Source of the DNA: Nitrosomonas sp.
Lineage (GTDB): Bacteria > Pseudomonadota > Gammaproteobacteria > Burkholderiales > Nitrosomonadaceae
Direction of reading: 5' to 3'
DNA length: 6,737 nt
Assembly (NCBI GenBank): GCA_029881855.1
Contig: JAOULU010000094.1
Span: 1-6,737 of the forward strand
Within the stretch, counting starts at the first letter, position 1. Each line of letters begins with the position of its first letter. Under the pieces are notes generated by a model that was not told where the DNA came from, searched no databases, and saw nothing but the letters and a program-made list of their open reading frames with translations. Shown piece after piece: positions 4,900 to 6,737 of the stretch. The position numbers were made by a program, and so were the translations under genes.

Positions 4900-6737
4900 T
4901 TAAGAACTTTCTGCTGCGGGTTTGACCGCGGTATCTGATTTAGCTATTTGTGACTGTTCATTGCTTTGTTCAAGATCGACATGTGTTTTATTTCCAGGCT
5001 CATTGGAGCTGTCTTCTTCAGGTTTCTCATCAAACCAGCGGTAAAGCGTAGGTAAGACAACCAATGTCAATAAGGTTGATGTAATGAGTCCACCAATCAC
5101 TACAATGGCCAGTGGGCGCTGTACTTCTGAACCTGGCCCGGTTGCGAACAAGAAGGGCACAAGTCCTAACATGGCGACTGTTGCGGTCATCAATACTGGG
5201 CGGAAACGTTGTTCACAGCCACGTATGACAGAAGTAGCCACATTAACACCCTGATTGCGTTGTTCTCGAATATAGGATATCAAGACTACACCATTCAATA
5301 CGGCAATGCCCCATAGTGCAATAAACCCAACCGAGGCGGGTACGGATAAATATTCACCCGTAATAAATAAGCCTACGATACCACCGATTGAAGCAAACGG
5401 GAGTACAAGAATAATAAGTCCGGCCAGTTTGAGCGATTTGAATAACAAAAAAAGCAAGAAAAAGATAGCTGCTATGGTTATCGGGACAATAATGGATAAC
5501 GTTCCCATGGCACGTTCCATGTTTTCAAATTGGCCACCCCATTCAAAATAATACCCTGGAGGTAGTTTGATTTCTGCGGCTACACGTTCCTGAATTTCTT
5601 CTACAAACCCGCCCAAGTCACGTTCATGTACATTAGCACCAACCACTACACGGCGTTTGGCAAATTCACGAGAGACTTGTGCAGGACCATCAACGACTCG
5701 AATATCAGCTACTGCATGTAGAGGTATTAAAGCACCGCTAGTGGCATTTCCGTTACCGGATGAATCTGAAGATTTGGTAGTGGGTCGCAATAAAAGACCG
5801 CGAATCGAATCAATATTGTCACGATATTCAGGTGGGAAACGCAAAATAAGGGAGAACCGACGTTCTCCCTCGAATACGTTAGTAATTTCTTTTCCACCAA
5901 TCGCAGTTTCAATCAATTCATTAACATCGGCTACATTGAGGCCATGTCTGGCAATGGCATCTCGGTCAATATCAATGGTCAACGATTGTTGACCCGATAA
6001 CCGTTCAATACGGATATCACGCGCACCTTCAACAGTTCTCAGAATACGCGCCACTTGTTCGGACAATTCACGTAGCTCATCCAGATCAGTGCCAAATATC
6101 TTTACTGCAATTTGTGAGCGTACACCGGTAACCATTTCATCGACACGTTGCTGAATCGGTTGTGACAATACAATGCTCGCGCCGGGTAATATTGACAACG
6201 CCTGGCGAATGTCTTCATCGACTTCATCCTGTGTTCGTCCAGAATCCGGGTCAATGGTGACAATAGGATCAGATTCGTTGGGTCCCGCTGGATCAGCCGG
6301 TGATTCACCACGCCCCAATTTTGACACCACACTTGCTACGCCGGGTATCGCGGCAATCAGTTTTATGGCTTCCATTTCCATCTTAACGGACTCTTCCAGT
6401 GAAATAGAAGGCACACGAATAATCACCGGTGTCAACGCCCCTTCTTTCAGTGTCGGTATAAACGATTTACCTAAGAAAGGAAACAGTGCAAACGAAGTCC
6501 CCAGTAAAGCAACGGCAACCATGATGGTGGTTTTTTCTCTGGCCAATGCATAATCTAGCAGTTTGCTATAACGCGCTTTAAGATACGCAATAATACGGGT
6601 GTCTTTCGCTTCTCCGCCACCGCCTTTAAGGATATAGGCACAAAGTACCGGGGACAGTGTTAATGAAACAACCAACGATACAGCCAGCGCAATCGCAATG
6701 GTATAAGCCAATGGGCTAAACGTTTTGCCTTCCATGC
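4900..6737 (-). CDS. Heavy-metal-type RND efflux transporter (CusA/CzcA family), C-terminal part
   Basis: The frame runs off the right edge. The ATG at 6735 is internal, because the visible 611 residues begin in the middle of the transporter, and members are usually somewhat over 1000 residues. The protein is an inner-membrane proton-driven pump that exports metal cations through a periplasmic adaptor and outer-membrane channel. Visible in order (from Met at 6735): membrane segments at about 10-36 and 70-89; the second periplasmic porter region (about 90-410) with GKSFIPTLKEGALTPV and ESPADPAGPNESDP, a metal-RND hallmark; then membrane segments near 413-433, 437-459, 465-488, 512-533 and 541-566, with GSEVQRPLAIVVIGGLITST in the last. 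A Ser/Gly/Asn-rich insert occupies 321-334. The hydrophilic tail after 567 is about 45 residues. The TM4 DFG..DGAVV motif used for subfamily calls lies outside the window, so the metal is not assigned. Confidence 0.93.
   Translation of the reverse strand, partial: MEGKTFSPLAYTIAIALAVSLVVSLTLSPVLCAYILKGGGGEAKDTRIIAYLKARYSKLLDYALAREKTTIMVAVALLGTSFALFPFLGKSFIPTLKEGALTPVIIRVPSISLEESVKMEMEAIKLIAAIPGVASVVSKLGRGESPADPAGPNESDPIVTIDPDSGRTQDEVDEDIRQALSILPGASIVLSQPIQQRVDEMVTGVRSQIAVKIFGTDLDELRELSEQVARILRTVEGARDIRIERLSGQQSLTIDIDRDAIARHGLNVADVNELIETAIGGKEITNVFEGERRFSLILRFPPEYRDNIDSIRGLLLRPTTKSSDSSGNGNATSGALIPLHAVADIRVVDGPAQVSREFAKRRVVVGANVHERDLGGFVEEIQERVAAEIKLPPGYYFEWGGQFENMERAMGTLSIIVPITIAAIFFLLFLLFKSLKLAGLIILVLPFASIGGIVGLFITGEYLSVPASVGFIALWGIAVLNGVVLISYIREQRNQGVNVATSVIRGCEQRFRPVLMTATVAMLGLVPFLFATGPGSEVQRPLAIVVIGGLITSTLLTLVVLPTLYRWFDEKPEEDSSNEPGNKTHVDLEQSNEQSQIAKSDTAVKPAAESS

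Noticed and set aside
5306..6553. Plus-strand frames of 81 to 126 codons inside the RND gene
   Set aside because: All are antisense to clearly identified transporter sequence and lack ribosome-binding sites or recognisable domains.
6733..6735. ATG at 6735 as the start of the RND gene
   Set aside because: The reading frame is already in the middle of a transporter at this point and the first half of the family's usual length is missing, so this Met is internal and the gene continues past the right edge.
1..6737. CRISPR array, tRNA genes, insertion sequence or phage module
   Set aside because: I saw no regularly spaced repeats, no tRNA-like cloverleaf, no transposase or integrase motifs and no terminal inverted repeats with target duplications.

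Overview
The window looks like a piece of a gammaproteobacterial chromosome. The AT-leaning base composition, a TonB-dependent outer-membrane receptor, a heavy-metal-type RND efflux transporter and several Sec-exported proteins all point to a Gram-negative cell with a periplasm. This placement is inferred from gene content and protein style, not from a marker gene. No rRNA, tRNA, CRISPR array, transposase or phage gene is visible.

Layout from left to right. Positions 1-626 (minus) hold the N-terminal 208 residues of an exported DUF547-family protein; its C-terminus lies beyond the left edge. Diverging from it is a small exported protein of unknown function (741-1058, plus), which abuts tail to tail with a second exported unknown (1059-1673, minus). 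Next is a divergent intergenic gap and a 187-residue exported protein (1881-2444, plus) with one DxDxDG calcium-type loop and a C-terminal half resembling allene-oxide-cyclase/lipocalin-like barrels. A long inverted repeat (2456-2515) lies between it and the convergent TonB-dependent receptor (2519-4546, minus, 675 residues). A 353-base intergenic stretch follows, with a perfect 17-bp terminator-type hairpin (4594-4630) and weaker dyads. The right third (4900-6737, minus) is the C-terminal 611 residues of a CusA/CzcA-family RND metal efflux transporter whose start is outside the window.

Every protein here is membrane-bound, outer-membrane or predicted to be exported, so the window is a cell-envelope neighbourhood. 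The RND gene and the receptor are on the same strand, but a strong terminator-like hairpin separates them, so they are probably not one transcription unit. I see no clear multi-gene system of a new type. The main open points are the two orphan exported proteins, the calcium-loop/barrel protein and the hairpin in front of the receptor gene.
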